Notes: generated by a model from the sequence alone, not told the origin. Positions 25,921 to 35,062 are shown, counted from the first letter of the stretch. The stretch is 45,832 nt of DNA from Geobacillus zalihae NBRC 101842 (GCF_001544135.1 NZ_BCPV01000031.1:1-45832); one strand, 5' to 3'. Numbers and translations: made by a program.

Positions 25921-26236
25921 TAGAATAAAGGCGTGGAGAAAACCGTTCAATAAAGGCACTCCAATAACTGCTACTCGATGTATGGAGTTGGTTACAGGAA
26001 ACGTTGTAACCGTAAAACATCGAGCGTAGGTCCGTCTGTTGTGTGTGGAAGCCAAGTACTGCCAACAGACACACCGAGAGAATCGGTAACGATGCAGGCA
26101 TGACCTGCGTCGTTGGGTAGTCGTCAACCTGCCCCCTGATGCAACCCCAAGTCAAGGAAGGAGGACGAAGTCCGTTTGCACTTCTGGGGAGTTGCAAGCC
26201 CCCACTTCAAGCGTTAGCTAAGTGGGAGTAGTTGAC
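25921..26236 (+). ncRNA. Stand-alone HEARO/omega-RNA-like structured RNA in an IS200/IS605-type element lacking its nuclease gene
   Basis: The element follows ATGA (25917-25920), the tetranucleotide that precedes HEARO elements. It contains CCGTTCAATAAAGGCAC and nested hairpins: CTCGATGT/ACATCGAG enclosing GGTTACA/TTGTAACC; GTCTGTTG/CAACAGAC; AACGATGCAGG/CCTGCGTCGTT; GCAACCCC/GGGGAGTTGC enclosing GGAC/GTCC. It ends with the IS605-type right end CCCACTT...AAGTGGGAGTAGTTGAC. There is no ORF. HEARO RNAs are the guide-carrying omega RNAs of IscB nucleases; this would be a non-autonomous copy whose guide would come from the flank before 25921. A TnpB-type RNA is the alternative. Confidence 0.7.
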
Positions 26237-26251
26237 TCTCTCCTCCCCTTT

Positions 26252-26503
26252 CTACCTCATCCATCGCCAATAGAGAAACAGCTCCACCGCTGCCAACAGC
26301 GGCAAACCATAGCCAAAAGCCCGATGGCGCGTTTTATGACGAAACGTGTACATGCCCGCCATTGCCCCCAGAGCTCCGCCCAACCACGCCAGCAGCCAAA
26401 GCGTCCGCTCGGCGGTGCGAAAGCGGCGGCGCTTCGCCTTGTATTTGTCGACCCCCATCACGAAAAAAGCGAGAAGGTTGATCGCTATCCCGTATTGTAC
26501 CAT
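26252..26503 (-). CDS. ysdA: DUF1294 family membrane protein (YsdA)
   Basis: 83 residues with three hydrophobic segments. It carries MGVDKYKAKRRRFRTAERTLW, GGALGAMAGMYTFRHKTRH and a C-terminal YGLPLLAAVELFLYW, the DUF1294 signature with basic loop and FRHKT motif. Function is unknown. GGAAAGGG lies 6 nt before the ATG at 26503. It follows rplT after a terminator, exactly where ysdA lies in B. subtilis. Confidence 0.88.
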   Translation of the reverse strand: MVQYGIAINLLAFFVMGVDKYKAKRRRFRTAERTLWLLAWLGGALGAMAGMYTFRHKTRHRAFGYGLPLLAAVELFLYWRWMR

Positions 26504-26522
26504 ATCGATCCCTTTCCTTGAT

Positions 26523-26556
26523 AAGAAAATGGCCACCCTGATCAAGGATGGCCATC
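26523..26556 (-). terminator. Terminator after rplT
   Basis: On the minus strand ATGGCCATCC pairs with GGGTGGCCAT (one G-T wobble) followed by TTTCTTATC. It may be partly read through into ysdA. Confidence 0.6.
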
Positions 26557-26560
26557 GTTG

Positions 26561-26920
26561 TTATTTATTCAAATTCGCTTTCGCCAAGTCGGCGAGTTGG
26601 GCGAACGCGGCTTGATCGTTCACCGCCAAGTCGGCGAGCATTTTCCGGTTCACTTCCACGCCGGCCAGCTTCAAGCCGTGCATCAAACGGCTGTAGGACA
26701 AGCCATTTTGGCGAGCCGCCGCGTTGATGCGGACAATCCACAGTTTGCGGAAGTCGCGCTTCCGTTGACGGCGGTCGCGATACGCATACATGAGCGATTT
26801 CATCACTTGTTGGTTCGCGACTCTATATAATGCGTGTTTCGCGCCGAAATAGCCTTTTGCGAGTTTTAACACTTTTTTGCGACGTCTGCGCGTCACTGGT
26901 CCACCTTTTACGCGTGGCAT
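26561..26920 (-). CDS. rplT: 50S ribosomal protein L20
   Basis: 119 residues, the usual L20 length and sequence ([59 protein letters not shown]). It is needed early in 50S assembly and binds 23S rRNA. In B. subtilis L20 also represses the infC-rpmI-rplT operon by binding the infC leader; the leader upstream of infC here contains a matching attenuator. GGAGGGAACG precedes the ATG. Confidence 0.98.
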   Translation of the reverse strand: MPRVKGGPVTRRRRKKVLKLAKGYFGAKHALYRVANQQVMKSLMYAYRDRRQRKRDFRKLWIVRINAAARQNGLSYSRLMHGLKLAGVEVNRKMLADLAVNDQAAFAQLADLAKANLNK

Positions 26921-26945
26921 AATCGTTCCCTCCTATAGTCGGTCG

Positions 26946-27146
26946 TTATTTCAAGTTGTCAAGCATTTGGCGGATGCGTTTGAAATCGCCAGGCGAGACA
27001 AGCGTCGCTTTGCGGAGATGACGCTTTTGTTTTTTCGTTTTATTGGCAAACAAGTGGCTCGTGTACGCGTGGCCGCGTTTTAATTTGCCGCTGGCCGTTT
27101 TTTTGAACCGTTTCGCCGAGCCGCGGTGAGTTTTCATTTTTGGCAT
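26946..27146 (-). CDS. rpmI: 50S ribosomal protein L35
   Basis: 66 residues, strongly basic: [40 protein letters not shown] and [10 protein letters not shown] are the L35 signature. It lies between infC and rplT, 13 bp after infC and 25 bp before rplT, in the conserved IF3-L35-L20 operon. AGGAGGAACC precedes the ATG. Confidence 0.98.
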   Translation of the reverse strand: MPKMKTHRGSAKRFKKTASGKLKRGHAYTSHLFANKTKKQKRHLRKATLVSPGDFKRIRQMLDNLK

Positions 27147-27159
27147 CGCAGGTTCCTCC

Positions 27160-27681
27160 TTACTTGTTGTCGTTTTTCGGTGCGAGCACTAAAAACATGT
27201 TGCGCCCGTCCATTTTCGGCGCCGTTTCGACAACGGCAATGTCGGCGCACGCTTCCGAGAAGCGGTCAAGGACGCGTTGCCCAATTTCTTTATGGGTGAT
27301 CGCCCGACCTTTAAAGCGGATCGTCGCCTTCACTTTATCGCCTTTTTCCAAAAACTTGCGCGCATTGCGCAGCTTCGTGTTGAAGTCATGCTCCTCGATC
27401 GTCGGGCTGAGGCGCACCTCTTTGACGTTGATCACTTTTTGTTTTTTGCGCGCTTCTTTCTCTTTCTTCTGCTGCTCGAAGCGGAATTTGCCGTAGTCCA
27501 TGATGCGGCAAACGGGCGGTTTGGCGTTCGGCGCGACAAGCACAAGATCCAAGTTGCGTCTTGCCGCAATCTCAAGCGCCTCCTGCTTCGACTTGATGCC
27601 AAGCTGTTCGCCGTTTTGGTCGATCAAGCGCACTTCACGGGCACGAATTTGTTCGTTGATAATAAAATCTTTGCTAATAAT
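27160..27681 (-). CDS. infC: Translation initiation factor IF-3 (ATT start codon)
   Basis: 173 residues. The N domain begins [20 protein letters not shown] and contains [18 protein letters not shown]; the linker is [11 protein letters not shown]; the C domain holds [21 protein letters not shown] and [14 protein letters not shown]3 binds the 30S subunit and rejects non-canonical start codons. No ATG, GTG or TTG is available at the correct N-terminus: translation starts at ATT (27681-27679) behind GGAGGTGGCTC, the classical autoregulatory start of infC. The ORF can be read upstream only through the leader, which is not coding. Confidence 0.97.
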   Translation of the reverse strand: MISKDFIINEQIRAREVRLIDQNGEQLGIKSKQEALEIAARRNLDLVLVAPNAKPPVCRIMDYGKFRFEQQKKEKEARKKQKVINVKEVRLSPTIEEHDFNTKLRNARKFLEKGDKVKATIRFKGRAITHKEIGQRVLDRFSEACADIAVVETAPKMDGRNMFLVLAPKNDNK

Positions 27682-27893
27682 GAGCCACCTCCAAGGTTTT
27701 TTCCGACTGGCTTGTTTGCCAGCAGAGCCCCACTTCCAGCCCAAAAAAAAGCGCAGATGCACAAAGCACCCGCGCAGTACGTCCTTACACTCGCATTGAC
27801 GAACCGTAACAACCTGCCAACAGCCGTCTTGGCGTCGGTCAGGTGAGAAGCGGGGTGCTTCTGCTTTTGTTACAAACAAGCCATCATTCCACT
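27682..27893 (-). ncRNA. L20-type regulatory leader of the infC operon with attenuator
   Basis: The minus-strand leader of about 210 nt contains a perfect 10-bp hairpin at 27775-27751 (GCGCGGGTGC / GCATCTGCGC, two G-U wobbles) followed by eight T residues, a strong terminator well before the infC start. In B. subtilis the equivalent leader is attenuated when ribosomal protein L20 binds it. Upstream complementary segments (GACGGCTGTTGGCAGG and others) could form the alternative structure. Confidence 0.75.
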
Positions 27894-27899
27894 TTATAC

Positions 27900-27928
27900 A
27901 CTATACCACCTTGGCGATGGCATGTCAA
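27900..27928 (-). promoter_or_regulatory. Promoter of infC-rpmI-rplT
   Basis: TTGACA (27928-27923), 17 nt, TATAGT (27905-27900) on the minus strand: nearly perfect sigma-A consensus. The remaining gap to thrS (27930-28098) shows no clear terminator or gene. Confidence 0.85.
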
Positions 27929-28098
27929 GGAGCGGATCTTGATAAACACAACGTCCTTTATTATAGCGGATCAACATTCAATTGGCAAGAGAAAATCTTG
28001 TTCACGCCGCCATTTCTTTGAAAAACCGCCCATGACATGGGCCATCGCCACCGTTGCTTCCTTGTAGCGCTTGAACGTTTATGTCGCCTGTCAACGGT

Positions 28099-30057
28099 TT
28101 ATTGCGCTTTCCCTAATCTTGTCCGTTTTTCCCGCACATCGTCAGCGAGCAAGGCCATAAACTTGTCAAGCCCCATCGTCCGGCTTTCTTTTTCTCCATA
28201 GCGGCGGACGTTGACCGCTCGCTCAGACACTTCTTTATCGCCGACAACGAGCATGTACGGGATTTTTTGCATTTGCGCTTCGCGGATTTTATAGCCGATT
28301 TTTTCGTCGCGCTCGTCGACTTCGACGCGGAAGCCGCGTTCTTTCAGCGTCCGTTGCACGTCATACGCGTAATCGAGATGCGCCTCCGGCGACACGGGGA
28401 TCACTTTGACTTGAACCGGGGCGAGCCATGTCGGAAACGCGCCTTTATACTCCTCGATGAGGAACGCGACAAACCGCTCCATCGTCGAGACGACGCCGCG
28501 ATGGATGACGACCGGACGATGCGGCTTCCCATCCTCGCCAATGTATGTCAAATCAAAGCGCTCGGGCAACAGGAAGTCAAGCTGCACCGTCGAGAGCGTC
28601 TCGTCTTTGCCAAGCGCCGTGCGCACTTGCACATCGAGCTTCGGCCCGTAAAACGCCGCTTCCCCTTCCGCTTCGTAGTAATCGAGGTCGAGCTCGTCCA
28701 TGGCTTCCCGCAGCATGCGTTGGGCTTTTTCCCACATTTCATCGTCATCGTAATATTTTTCTTTGTCATGCGGATCGCGGTAAGACAAGCGGAACGAGTA
28801 TTCCTCAATGCCGAAATCCTTATAGACTTCCAAAATCAAGTTGACGACGCGCTTGAACTCGTCTTTGATTTGGTCCGGGCGCACGAAAATGTGGGCGTCG
28901 TTGAGCGTCATGCCGCGGACGCGCTGCAGGCCGGTAAGCGCTCCAGACATTTCATAGCGGTGCATCGTGCCGAGCTCGGCGATGCGGATCGGCAGCTCGC
29001 GGTAGCTGTGCAGCTTGCTTTTGTAAATCATCATATGGTGCGGGCAGTTCATCGGACGAAGCACAAGTTCTTCGTTGTCCATCTCCATCGGCGGGAACAT
29101 GTTTTCTTTGTAATGGTCCCAATGGCCCGATGTCTTGTACAGCTCGACGCTGCCGAGCACCGGTGTGTAGACATGATCGTATCCGAGCGCCACTTCTTTG
29201 TCGACGATGTACCGTTCGATAATGCGGCGGATCGTCGCTCCTTTCGGCAGCCATAGCGGCAAGCCTTGTCCGACTTGTTGCGATGTCGTAAACAGCTCAA
29301 GCTCTTTGCCTAATTTGCGGTGATCGCGCTCTTTCGCTTCTTCAAGCAGGCGCAAATAACGATCCAAGTCTTCCTTTTTGAAAAAGGCCGTGCCGTAGAT
29401 GCGCTGCAGCATTTTGTTGTTGCTGTCGCCGCGCCAGTAGGCCCCCGAGATGCTGAGCAGCTTGAACTCTTTGATTTTTCCAGTCGACGGCACGTGCACG
29501 CCGCGGCAAAGGTCGAAAAACTCGCCTTGCTCATAAATCGAAATCGGCTCGCCTTCCGGAATATCGGCGATCAACTCGAGCTTCAACTCATCGCCGATTT
29601 CTTCATACAGCCGGATGGCTTCTTCGCGGCTCACTTCTTTGCGGACGATGTCCAAATTTTCTTTGACAATCTTGCGCATTTCCGCTTCGATTTTCGGGAG
29701 GTCGTCTGGCGTCAGCTTATGCTCCATGTCGATATCATAGTAAAAGCCGTTTTCAATGACCGGACCGACGCCGAGCTTGACGTTGCCATACAGCCGCTTG
29801 ATCGCCTGCGCCATTAAGTGGGCGGTGCTATGGCGCAAAATGTCAAGCGCCTCCGGCATGTCTTGGGTAATGATGACAAGCTCGCCATCTTCGTGAAGCG
29901 GCGTGCGCAAATCAACGAACCGGCCGTTCAGTTTGCCGGCGATCGCTTTTTTCTTCAGCCCCGGGCTGATCGAGGCAGCGATGTCTTCCGTCGTCGTCCC
30001 CTTCGGAAACTCCTTTTCCGCCCCATCTGGGAACGTGATGCGAATGACGTCTGGCAT
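28099..30057 (-). CDS. thrS: Threonine-tRNA ligase
   Basis: 652 residues. Order: TGS domain (1-62), editing domain with [14 protein letters not shown] and [13 protein letters not shown] (HxxxH plus Cys-His, for removal of Ser-tRNA), class II core ([20 protein letters not shown] zinc Cys-His, motif 2 [20 protein letters not shown], motif 3 [15 protein letters not shown]) and the C-terminal anticodon-binding domain. The ATG at 30057 has AAAGGAG 9 nt upstream; an in-frame TTG two codons earlier is too close to that site. A Thr T-box leader controls it. Confidence 0.97.
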   Translation of the reverse strand: MPDVIRITFPDGAEKEFPKGTTTEDIAASISPGLKKKAIAGKLNGRFVDLRTPLHEDGELVIITQDMPEALDILRHSTAHLMAQAIKRLYGNVKLGVGPVIENGFYYDIDMEHKLTPDDLPKIEAEMRKIVKENLDIVRKEVSREEAIRLYEEIGDELKLELIADIPEGEPISIYEQGEFFDLCRGVHVPSTGKIKEFKLLSISGAYWRGDSNNKMLQRIYGTAFFKKEDLDRYLRLLEEAKERDHRKLGKELELFTTSQQVGQGLPLWLPKGATIRRIIERYIVDKEVALGYDHVYTPVLGSVELYKTSGHWDHYKENMFPPMEMDNEELVLRPMNCPHHMMIYKSKLHSYRELPIRIAELGTMHRYEMSGALTGLQRVRGMTLNDAHIFVRPDQIKDEFKRVVNLILEVYKDFGIEEYSFRLSYRDPHDKEKYYDDDEMWEKAQRMLREAMDELDLDYYEAEGEAAFYGPKLDVQVRTALGKDETLSTVQLDFLLPERFDLTYIGEDGKPHRPVVIHRGVVSTMERFVAFLIEEYKGAFPTWLAPVQVKVIPVSPEAHLDYAYDVQRTLKERGFRVEVDERDEKIGYKIREAQMQKIPYMLVVGDKEVSERAVNVRRYGEKESRTMGLDKFMALLADDVREKRTRLGKAQ

Positions 30058-30074
30058 TGGCAATCACTCCTTTG

Positions 30075-30355
30075 TCATGATGATGAAAATGGAAAAATAA
30101 AAAAACTCCTCCCTCCTAAAGGGACGAGTTTTCATCGTGGTTCCACCCTTCTTCCCATGGCAACGCCTCGCCATGCCATGGCTCAACAAGAATAACGGTC
30201 GTCCACCGGCGGCAACTACTGGGCGTTGCGTTCGCTGCCGCAGCTCTGAGGGGGTAAGCGCATTTTTCGTGTTAGGAAGGTTCCAGCCGCTGCCTTCCCT
30301 CTCTGGAAACCGTAAAAATGCGCCCATGTCCTCGTCATCGCTTGTATTCATCCAT
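30075..30355 (-). ncRNA. T-box leader of thrS (threonine)
   Basis: AAGGGTGGAACCACG (T-box, 30150-30136) is followed by the terminator AACTCGTCCCT...AGGGAGGAGTT with a T tract. Stem I lies at the 5' end, with an ACC (Thr) triplet in GCGCTTACCCCC at about 30255-30253 as the likely specifier. Uncharged tRNA-Thr would favour antitermination. Confidence 0.92.
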
Positions 30356-30367
30356 ATTCATGACGTC

Positions 30368-30396
30368 ATTATAGCGAAAACAGCAGGAAAAATCAA
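30368..30396 (-). promoter_or_regulatory. Promoter of thrS
   Basis: TTGATT (30396-30391), 17 nt, TATAAT (30373-30368) on the minus strand. The -35 overlaps the stop codon of ytxC. Confidence 0.8.
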
Positions 30397-31268
30397 GCTT
30401 CTCCCCCATTTCCAGCGTTGGCGGCAAACAAGCGGGAAAAATCGGCGCGGCGGCAGACGATCAGCCGTTCTTGAAACACGTTTTGCAGTGTCTGCACCAT
30501 GCCGTCATCCGGATGATCGGTGTACAGCTCAATTTCCGCCGGAGCGAGCGAGACAAGCGGAGCGAGCACCGATGCATCAATATACATCGGCTGGCTGAAG
30601 ACGAGATGGCGGTCGATCAACTGTCTCACTTCCGCCGCCGACAGCTCCCGCCGCTCGCTGTCGTAAAATACGAAGTGCGGCGGATCGTGCACCAAATACA
30701 GGCGCGGCCATTGCGGCGTCCGGCCAGCCAGGCAGTCGCGCAGCATTTGCACAAAATTTTGATACTCCTGCTCCAGCTTGTATTCATCAATCGCCAGCTC
30801 GACATAATGTTGGAGGCGCTCCATATACGGCTTTAGCCGGAACGTAACGAACGAAGAAAACGAAAATGACAAGCCGTCGCGCAAAAAGGAGGCAAAAGCG
30901 TCGCGCAACATCACGGTGCGCGAGGCGGCAAACGCCGCGCTTTTCCGGTAATCGCGCCGCTCGCCGTCCAAAAATGAATGAGCGAGGGCCAAAATTTGCT
31001 GCTGTTCTTCGACGTCGCGGAAATAAAAAACATTGGCAATGATGGATAGCAGCAGCCGGTCTTCCATCACCTCCTGCATAAACGCCGTCATCGCTGGGAT
31101 GATATGCTCCTCAAGCACACGCTTCTCCTCGCCCTGTATGTAAACCGCCACGGTTTTGTTCCCGTCATAAGCGGCATGAAACAGCGGACCGTCATCCGGT
31201 TGCCGGTGATCTAGCAGCCCAACCAATTTTTCCGCCTCGCTTGCCTCGTCAAAATGGATTTCGATCAC
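30393..31268 (-). CDS. ytxC: Sporulation protein YtxC family
   Basis: 291 residues. It has the YtxC pattern: SIIANVFYFRDVEEQQQILALA, FVTFRLKPYMERLQHYVELAIDEYKLEQEYQNFVQMLR and a C-terminal half with YTDHPDDGMVQTLQNVF. YtxC is a poorly understood sporulation-associated protein. In B. subtilis it lies directly upstream of thrS, as here. The GTG start at 31268 has GGGGGGACAG upstream and gives MIEIHFDE; the longer ATG-initiated frame lacks a ribosome site. Confidence 0.88.
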   Translation of the reverse strand: MIEIHFDEASEAEKLVGLLDHRQPDDGPLFHAAYDGNKTVAVYIQGEEKRVLEEHIIPAMTAFMQEVMEDRLLLSIIANVFYFRDVEEQQQILALAHSFLDGERRDYRKSAAFAASRTVMLRDAFASFLRDGLSFSFSSFVTFRLKPYMERLQHYVELAIDEYKLEQEYQNFVQMLRDCLAGRTPQWPRLYLVHDPPHFVFYDSERRELSAAEVRQLIDRHLVFSQPMYIDASVLAPLVSLAPAEIELYTDHPDDGMVQTLQNVFQERLIVCRRADFSRLFAANAGNGGEA

Positions 31269-31377
31269 CCGCTGTCCCCCCTTTAGCCCGAAAGGCATGC
31301 TTGGTTTATATATATGGGGACAACGGGCTGTTTAGACTAAAAAACCACAAAGCTTAGCGGCGTTCATTGTTCGAGGA
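31269..31377. other. Non-coding spacer upstream of ytxC
   Basis: An AT-rich segment (ATATATATAAACCAAG on the minus strand) probably holds the ytxC promoter. No gene is seen. Confidence 0.4.
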
Positions 31378-31499
31378 GAGGGTGCCCCAAAAGGATCGGG
31401 ACACCCTTTCTTATTACCGTATACAGGCATAAAACAATTAAATTAAGAAACAATATGTTGTGTTTTGTTTAAGGGAAATTACCCTTTTGGGTCAGCCCC
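31378..31499. mobile_element. MITE copy B (122 bp)
   Basis: The terminal inverted repeats GAGGGTGCCCCAAAAGGAT and GGGGCTGACCCAAAAGGGT match at 15 of 19 positions. The interior includes a GGGACACCC hairpin, CAATATGTTGTGTTTTG and AAGGGAAATTACCC. It is the inverted sister of 9237-9356. No transposase is encoded. The flank 31500-31525 is an unrelated perfect hairpin (AGTCGGCAA/TTGCCGACT). No clear dnaI terminator is seen between here and 31617. Confidence 0.65.
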
Positions 31500-31616
31500 A
31501 GTCGGCAAACGAACCGCTTGCCGACTACGGCAGAAAAGCTAGAAACAGAACCTGCTCAACTAGTTTTTATGGGTTAATCAACATGCCTGTGCAAACGGCA
31601 ACGTTTCAAATCGCCT

Positions 31617-32558
31617 TTATATATTTTGCTCGCGGCGGTTCGGTCCAGTGATTTCAATCGGATAGGCCAAATAGCGGATTCGCTCCATAATGCGCGCCGC
31701 CTTCACCTTCTCTTCTTCGCCGCGCTGCGAATACGTCAAATGATGGGCGAGCTGCTGCATATCAAAGTTCGACGTGAAAAACGTCGGCAAGTTTTCAAAC
31801 ATCCGGTATTGCAAGATCGGGCCAAACACATCATCGCGCACCCAGCTTGACATCGCCTCCGCCCCAAGATCATCGAGCATCAGCACCGGCACTTTTTTGA
31901 TATAATCAAGCTTTTCGTTCATCGTCTGGTCTTGAAGCGAATGTTTCATCTCACGAAACAGCTCGGGCACGTAGACGATCAGCGACGAAACGTTTCGCTT
32001 CGCCAGCTCGTTGGCGATCGCGGCGAGCAAATACGTTTTGCCCACCCCAAACGATCCGTGCAAATACAAGCCTTTCATTTTTTTCCCTGGCTCGTATTCC
32101 GCCACAAACCGCTCGGCAAATCGGATCGCTTTGATCCGCCCATCGTCATTGAGATCGACGTCAGAGAGCGAAGCACGCAAGATTTCGCGCGGCATGAACA
32201 TGCTTTGAATGAGCGACTCTTGCCGTTTTCGCTCGTCATGCTGCACTTTTTTTGGGCAGCGGTCGTACTCAACGTCGATCCTTCCACCGTTGACCACCAA
32301 ATTTGGATGGTACCCCGGCAGCATGTTGTTGCATCGCTCAAGGCCCGGACATTGGCGGCAATTCCCGTGCTGCTCGATGAACTCATACAGCTTCATCAAG
32401 CTGCGGTCAACCGCATCGGCCGACAATTGCCGTTCGTGCGCCCGCAAAAACGGCTGCACGTCCGGATGCTCCAAAATGTAGCGTTTCATTTGTTCGTAGC
32501 GTTGTTTAAACCGTTGATTGCCAAGCAACCGCTGCAACAGGTGGTTTACTCGTTCCAT
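31617..32558 (-). CDS. dnaI: Primosomal protein DnaI (helicase loader)
   Basis: 313 residues. The N-terminal helicase-binding domain has a zinc site, CRQCPGLERC then a histidine in PGYHPN and DRCPKK. The C-terminal AAA+ domain has Walker A GSFGVGKTYLLAAIA, Walker B VPVLMLDDLGAE and sensor segment TFFTSNFDMQQLA. DnaI loads the replicative helicase DnaC at oriC and at restart sites together with DnaB and DnaD. The gene follows dnaB by 11 bp. GAGGGAAAAG precedes the ATG. Confidence 0.96.
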   Translation of the reverse strand: MERVNHLLQRLLGNQRFKQRYEQMKRYILEHPDVQPFLRAHERQLSADAVDRSLMKLYEFIEQHGNCRQCPGLERCNNMLPGYHPNLVVNGGRIDVEYDRCPKKVQHDERKRQESLIQSMFMPREILRASLSDVDLNDDGRIKAIRFAERFVAEYEPGKKMKGLYLHGSFGVGKTYLLAAIANELAKRNVSSLIVYVPELFREMKHSLQDQTMNEKLDYIKKVPVLMLDDLGAEAMSSWVRDDVFGPILQYRMFENLPTFFTSNFDMQQLAHHLTYSQRGEEEKVKAARIMERIRYLAYPIEITGPNRREQNI

Positions 32559-32569
32559 GGCTTTTCCCT

Positions 32570-33955
32570 CTATGATTCATCACGGTATTTTTTCAGCCGT
32601 TCCTCAAGCTCTTTGCGCGCCTGTTCGACGTCAAAATCATCATCATCCGGCTGGCTGTAATCCATGTTCAGCCAGTCCGGGACGATTTCCGTGCGCACGA
32701 CTTTGCGCACCGTCCGCGTCCCTTTTTCCTTTTCGTTCGCCCAGTTTTGGTATGTTTTCGCCTCTTCTTTCGCCAGTTCCATTGCTTCCTTCACGGTTTT
32801 CACCTTTTTGCGCGCCCAATGGCTGGCGATTTTTTCTACGTATTTTTTCGACAGCTTCATATTCGTCCGGAGCATGACATAATAAATGAGCACGTTGACA
32901 ACTCCGGGGAGCAGCTGCTGCTGGAACATAATGTCTTCGATCAACTGCAAATCAGCAAGCGACGGCTCAGCGCCGCCTGAAATCTCTTTCAGCAGCTGGC
33001 GCGGGGAAATTGTTTCCAGCTGTTTCATTAGTTGCTCCTCTTTTGTGCGCGGTTCGATGTTTTCCATCGTCCGGTAGGCGAGCGGCTGCACTCGTTCGAC
33101 GAGGCGCGGCTCGACACCGCCATGTTCGAGCTCATACCATTCGCGCGCCGCCCGGCGCAACGCGTCAATATCGATATGATAGGCCGGATCGATGACGCCA
33201 AGGACCAGTTTTTGCATCTCAAGCGGCGGAATGCCGTATAAAAACGCCAGCTTTTTAATCGCTTCCTTCACTTTCGCTGTCACCGCTCGGCGCGGCACAA
33301 GCTGCTTGGACAGGCCGGCAAAAAACAGCTCAAAGTCGAATACATCATCATCAAGCACATACGACTCCTCATCCCGCCTGATGTGATCCTTCCCTTCAAG
33401 CAGCTCGGGCCCGGCTTCTTCGCTGAGGCCGGCGACGATTTGTTCAGCGGGCACGGCCGAAAACACGTCGGAAAACGACCGCGTCACCTGGGTGAATTTC
33501 GTTTCATCAATGGACGGACGGGCAAAAAAGTTGCTCAGCTGGATAAACAAGTGGCGGCCGACTTGCCGGTGCAAAAAAACGCTCAACATCTCGTCGCGGA
33601 AAAACTGGTCTGGCGCCAACGGCGGGCGCAGCTCATAAAGAAACAGCTTCGGTTCATCCGCCTCTTTAGCGTGGACGTATGTGTCGAGCAGCCCGATTCC
33701 TTCGAGTTTCAACCGTTCGCTGTAAATGTCCGGCAGTCCGCACTGCATGAGCGCCATAAGCCGATGATGGGTCGCTTCCTGGCCGTCAAGCAGCTCAAGC
33801 TCCCCCCAAAGCGTCATATAAAGCGCCAACGCCCGGCAGCCGATGAGCGGCTGGTAAAGCAGCGTCAGCACTTTACGGTCCACCTCTTGCAACACCCCAC
33901 GGCTTTGCACGGTATAACGGTCGACAGCAATCAGCTCTTTCCAATGGTGTTGCAT
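32570..33955 (-). CDS. dnaB: Replication initiation and membrane attachment protein DnaB (Gram-positive)
   Basis: 461 residues. It contains the two DnaB/DnaD winged-helix and DDBH2 regions: an N-terminal winged helix (VLQEVDRKVLTLLYQPLIGCRALALY) and a C-terminal DDBH2 domain (LPGVVNVLIYYVMLRTNMKL ... YVEKIASHWARKKVKTVKEA). A charged tail follows. It is the co-loader for the replicative helicase, not the E. coli DnaB helicase. The ATG is preceded by GGAGCG and lies after the nrdR terminator; dnaI is immediately downstream. Confidence 0.95.
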   Translation of the reverse strand: MQHHWKELIAVDRYTVQSRGVLQEVDRKVLTLLYQPLIGCRALALYMTLWGELELLDGQEATHHRLMALMQCGLPDIYSERLKLEGIGLLDTYVHAKEADEPKLFLYELRPPLAPDQFFRDEMLSVFLHRQVGRHLFIQLSNFFARPSIDETKFTQVTRSFSDVFSAVPAEQIVAGLSEEAGPELLEGKDHIRRDEESYVLDDDVFDFELFFAGLSKQLVPRRAVTAKVKEAIKKLAFLYGIPPLEMQKLVLGVIDPAYHIDIDALRRAAREWYELEHGGVEPRLVERVQPLAYRTMENIEPRTKEEQLMKQLETISPRQLLKEISGGAEPSLADLQLIEDIMFQQQLLPGVVNVLIYYVMLRTNMKLSKKYVEKIASHWARKKVKTVKEAMELAKEEAKTYQNWANEKEKGTRTVRKVVRTEIVPDWLNMDYSQPDDDDFDVEQARKELEERLKKYRDES

Positions 33956-34023
33956 CGCTCCGACCTTCCATTTCGCCGTATTCGTTTCAAACCGGCTCTC
34001 CCCTTTCCTGCCGAAAAGACGTT

Positions 34024-34060
34024 GAAAAAAAGGGCTTGCCGCCTAACGCCAAAGCCCTTT
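34024..34060 (-). terminator. Terminator between nrdR and dnaB
   Basis: On the minus strand AAAGGGCTT (after the nrdR stop) pairs with AAGCCCTTT, followed by TTTTT. Confidence 0.75.
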
Positions 34061-34522
34061 TTACCGTTGCCCTTTTTTGATCAGCTCTTTCAGTTCTTCA
34101 ATGAACACATTAATATCTTTAAACTGCCGATAGACGGAAGCGAAGCGGACATAGGCGACCTCATCGATGTGTGACAGGCGCTCCATCACCATTTCGCCGA
34201 TCGTTTCGCTTTTCACTTCCGAGACGCCTTGATTGCGCAGTTCGCGCTCAATTTCCTGCGTCACTTTTTCAAGCTCCTCGAGCGCCACCGGCCGCTTCTC
34301 GCACGCTTTGATCAAGCCGCGCAAAATTTTCTCCCGGCTAAATTCTTCGCGCGTCCCCTCTTTTTTCACAACAATCAGCGGCGGCTCCTCGATCCGCTCA
34401 AACGTCGTAAACCGATAATGGCACTGTTCGCACTCCCGCCGGCGGCGGATCGAACGACCCTCTTCAACCGGGCGCGAGTCAAGCACGCGCGTGCCTTGAT
34501 GATGGCATGAAGGACATCGCAT
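34061..34522 (-). CDS. nrdR: Transcriptional repressor NrdR
   Basis: 153 residues: an N-terminal zinc ribbon (MRCPSC ... [15 protein letters not shown]) and an ATP-cone ([20 protein letters not shown] to about 130), the full NrdR layout. It senses ATP/dATP and represses ribonucleotide reductase genes. The ATG at 34522 has GGAGTGG upstream; a 20-residue upstream extension is rejected. In B. subtilis nrdR (ytcG) also precedes dnaB-dnaI. Confidence 0.96.
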   Translation of the reverse strand: MRCPSCHHQGTRVLDSRPVEEGRSIRRRRECEQCHYRFTTFERIEEPPLIVVKKEGTREEFSREKILRGLIKACEKRPVALEELEKVTQEIERELRNQGVSEVKSETIGEMVMERLSHIDEVAYVRFASVYRQFKDINVFIEELKELIKKGQR

Positions 34523-34589
34523 AACATCCACTCCGTTGATCTTCTTATTTTCTATCATACCGGAATGGACGAAAGCAGACAAGATATAG

Positions 34590-34988
34590 TTAGCTGTTCA
34601 GTCCGGAACCGATATAGGGCAGGCGGGCGTCGAGCTTCCGATACAAATCGAGAATGACCGCCCGGCTATGCCCAAAATCAAACGGCAATAGCTTCGTCTC
34701 CGTCGTCGCGGAAAAGTCGACCGCCGTTTCAAACGGCCGCACGGAAATGACGGTAGCGACGATAAACAACTTTTTGCCGCGCCTTGTTTGTGCACAAATT
34801 TCGCCGCGCTCTTCGGAAACAGAAACGAGCTCGGCGCCAGGCAGCGACGAGAGCAGCTCCTTGACCGCATCGATCACAGCGCGGTTCGTCGCTTTGTAAT
34901 AATGGCTTCTTAGCTCTTCATCTTCATGATTTTCCCGCGTTTCACAATGGTTTGTGAAGGCGTATTTGAGTGTTTTCCACATGCTCAT
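34590..34988 (-). CDS. Conserved hypothetical cytosolic protein
   Basis: 132 residues, no signal or membrane helix. Starts [20 protein letters not shown], then [39 protein letters not shown] and [38 protein letters not shown]. The second half looks like a beta-rich single domain. Related proteins appear next to nrdR and speD in other Bacillaceae, as far as I recall, but I know no function. GGGAG lies 8 nt before the ATG at 34988; a GTG two codons earlier is possible. Confidence 0.75.
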   Translation of the reverse strand: MSMWKTLKYAFTNHCETRENHEDEELRSHYYKATNRAVIDAVKELLSSLPGAELVSVSEERGEICAQTRRGKKLFIVATVISVRPFETAVDFSATTETKLLPFDFGHSRAVILDLYRKLDARLPYIGSGLNS

Positions 34989-35062
34989 TGCCACGTCTCC
35001 CTAGTCATTCTTTTTCTTCCATCATACCATGATGTTCGCCGCTGTTGTACCGCCGAGGGCGC

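Noticed and set aside
27843-28067. 74-codon plus-strand ORF between infC and thrS
   Set aside because: It covers the infC promoter on the other strand and has no ribosome site or similarity.
28267-29256. 329-codon plus-strand ORF inside thrS
   Set aside because: Antisense shadow of thrS; no Shine-Dalgarno and no family.
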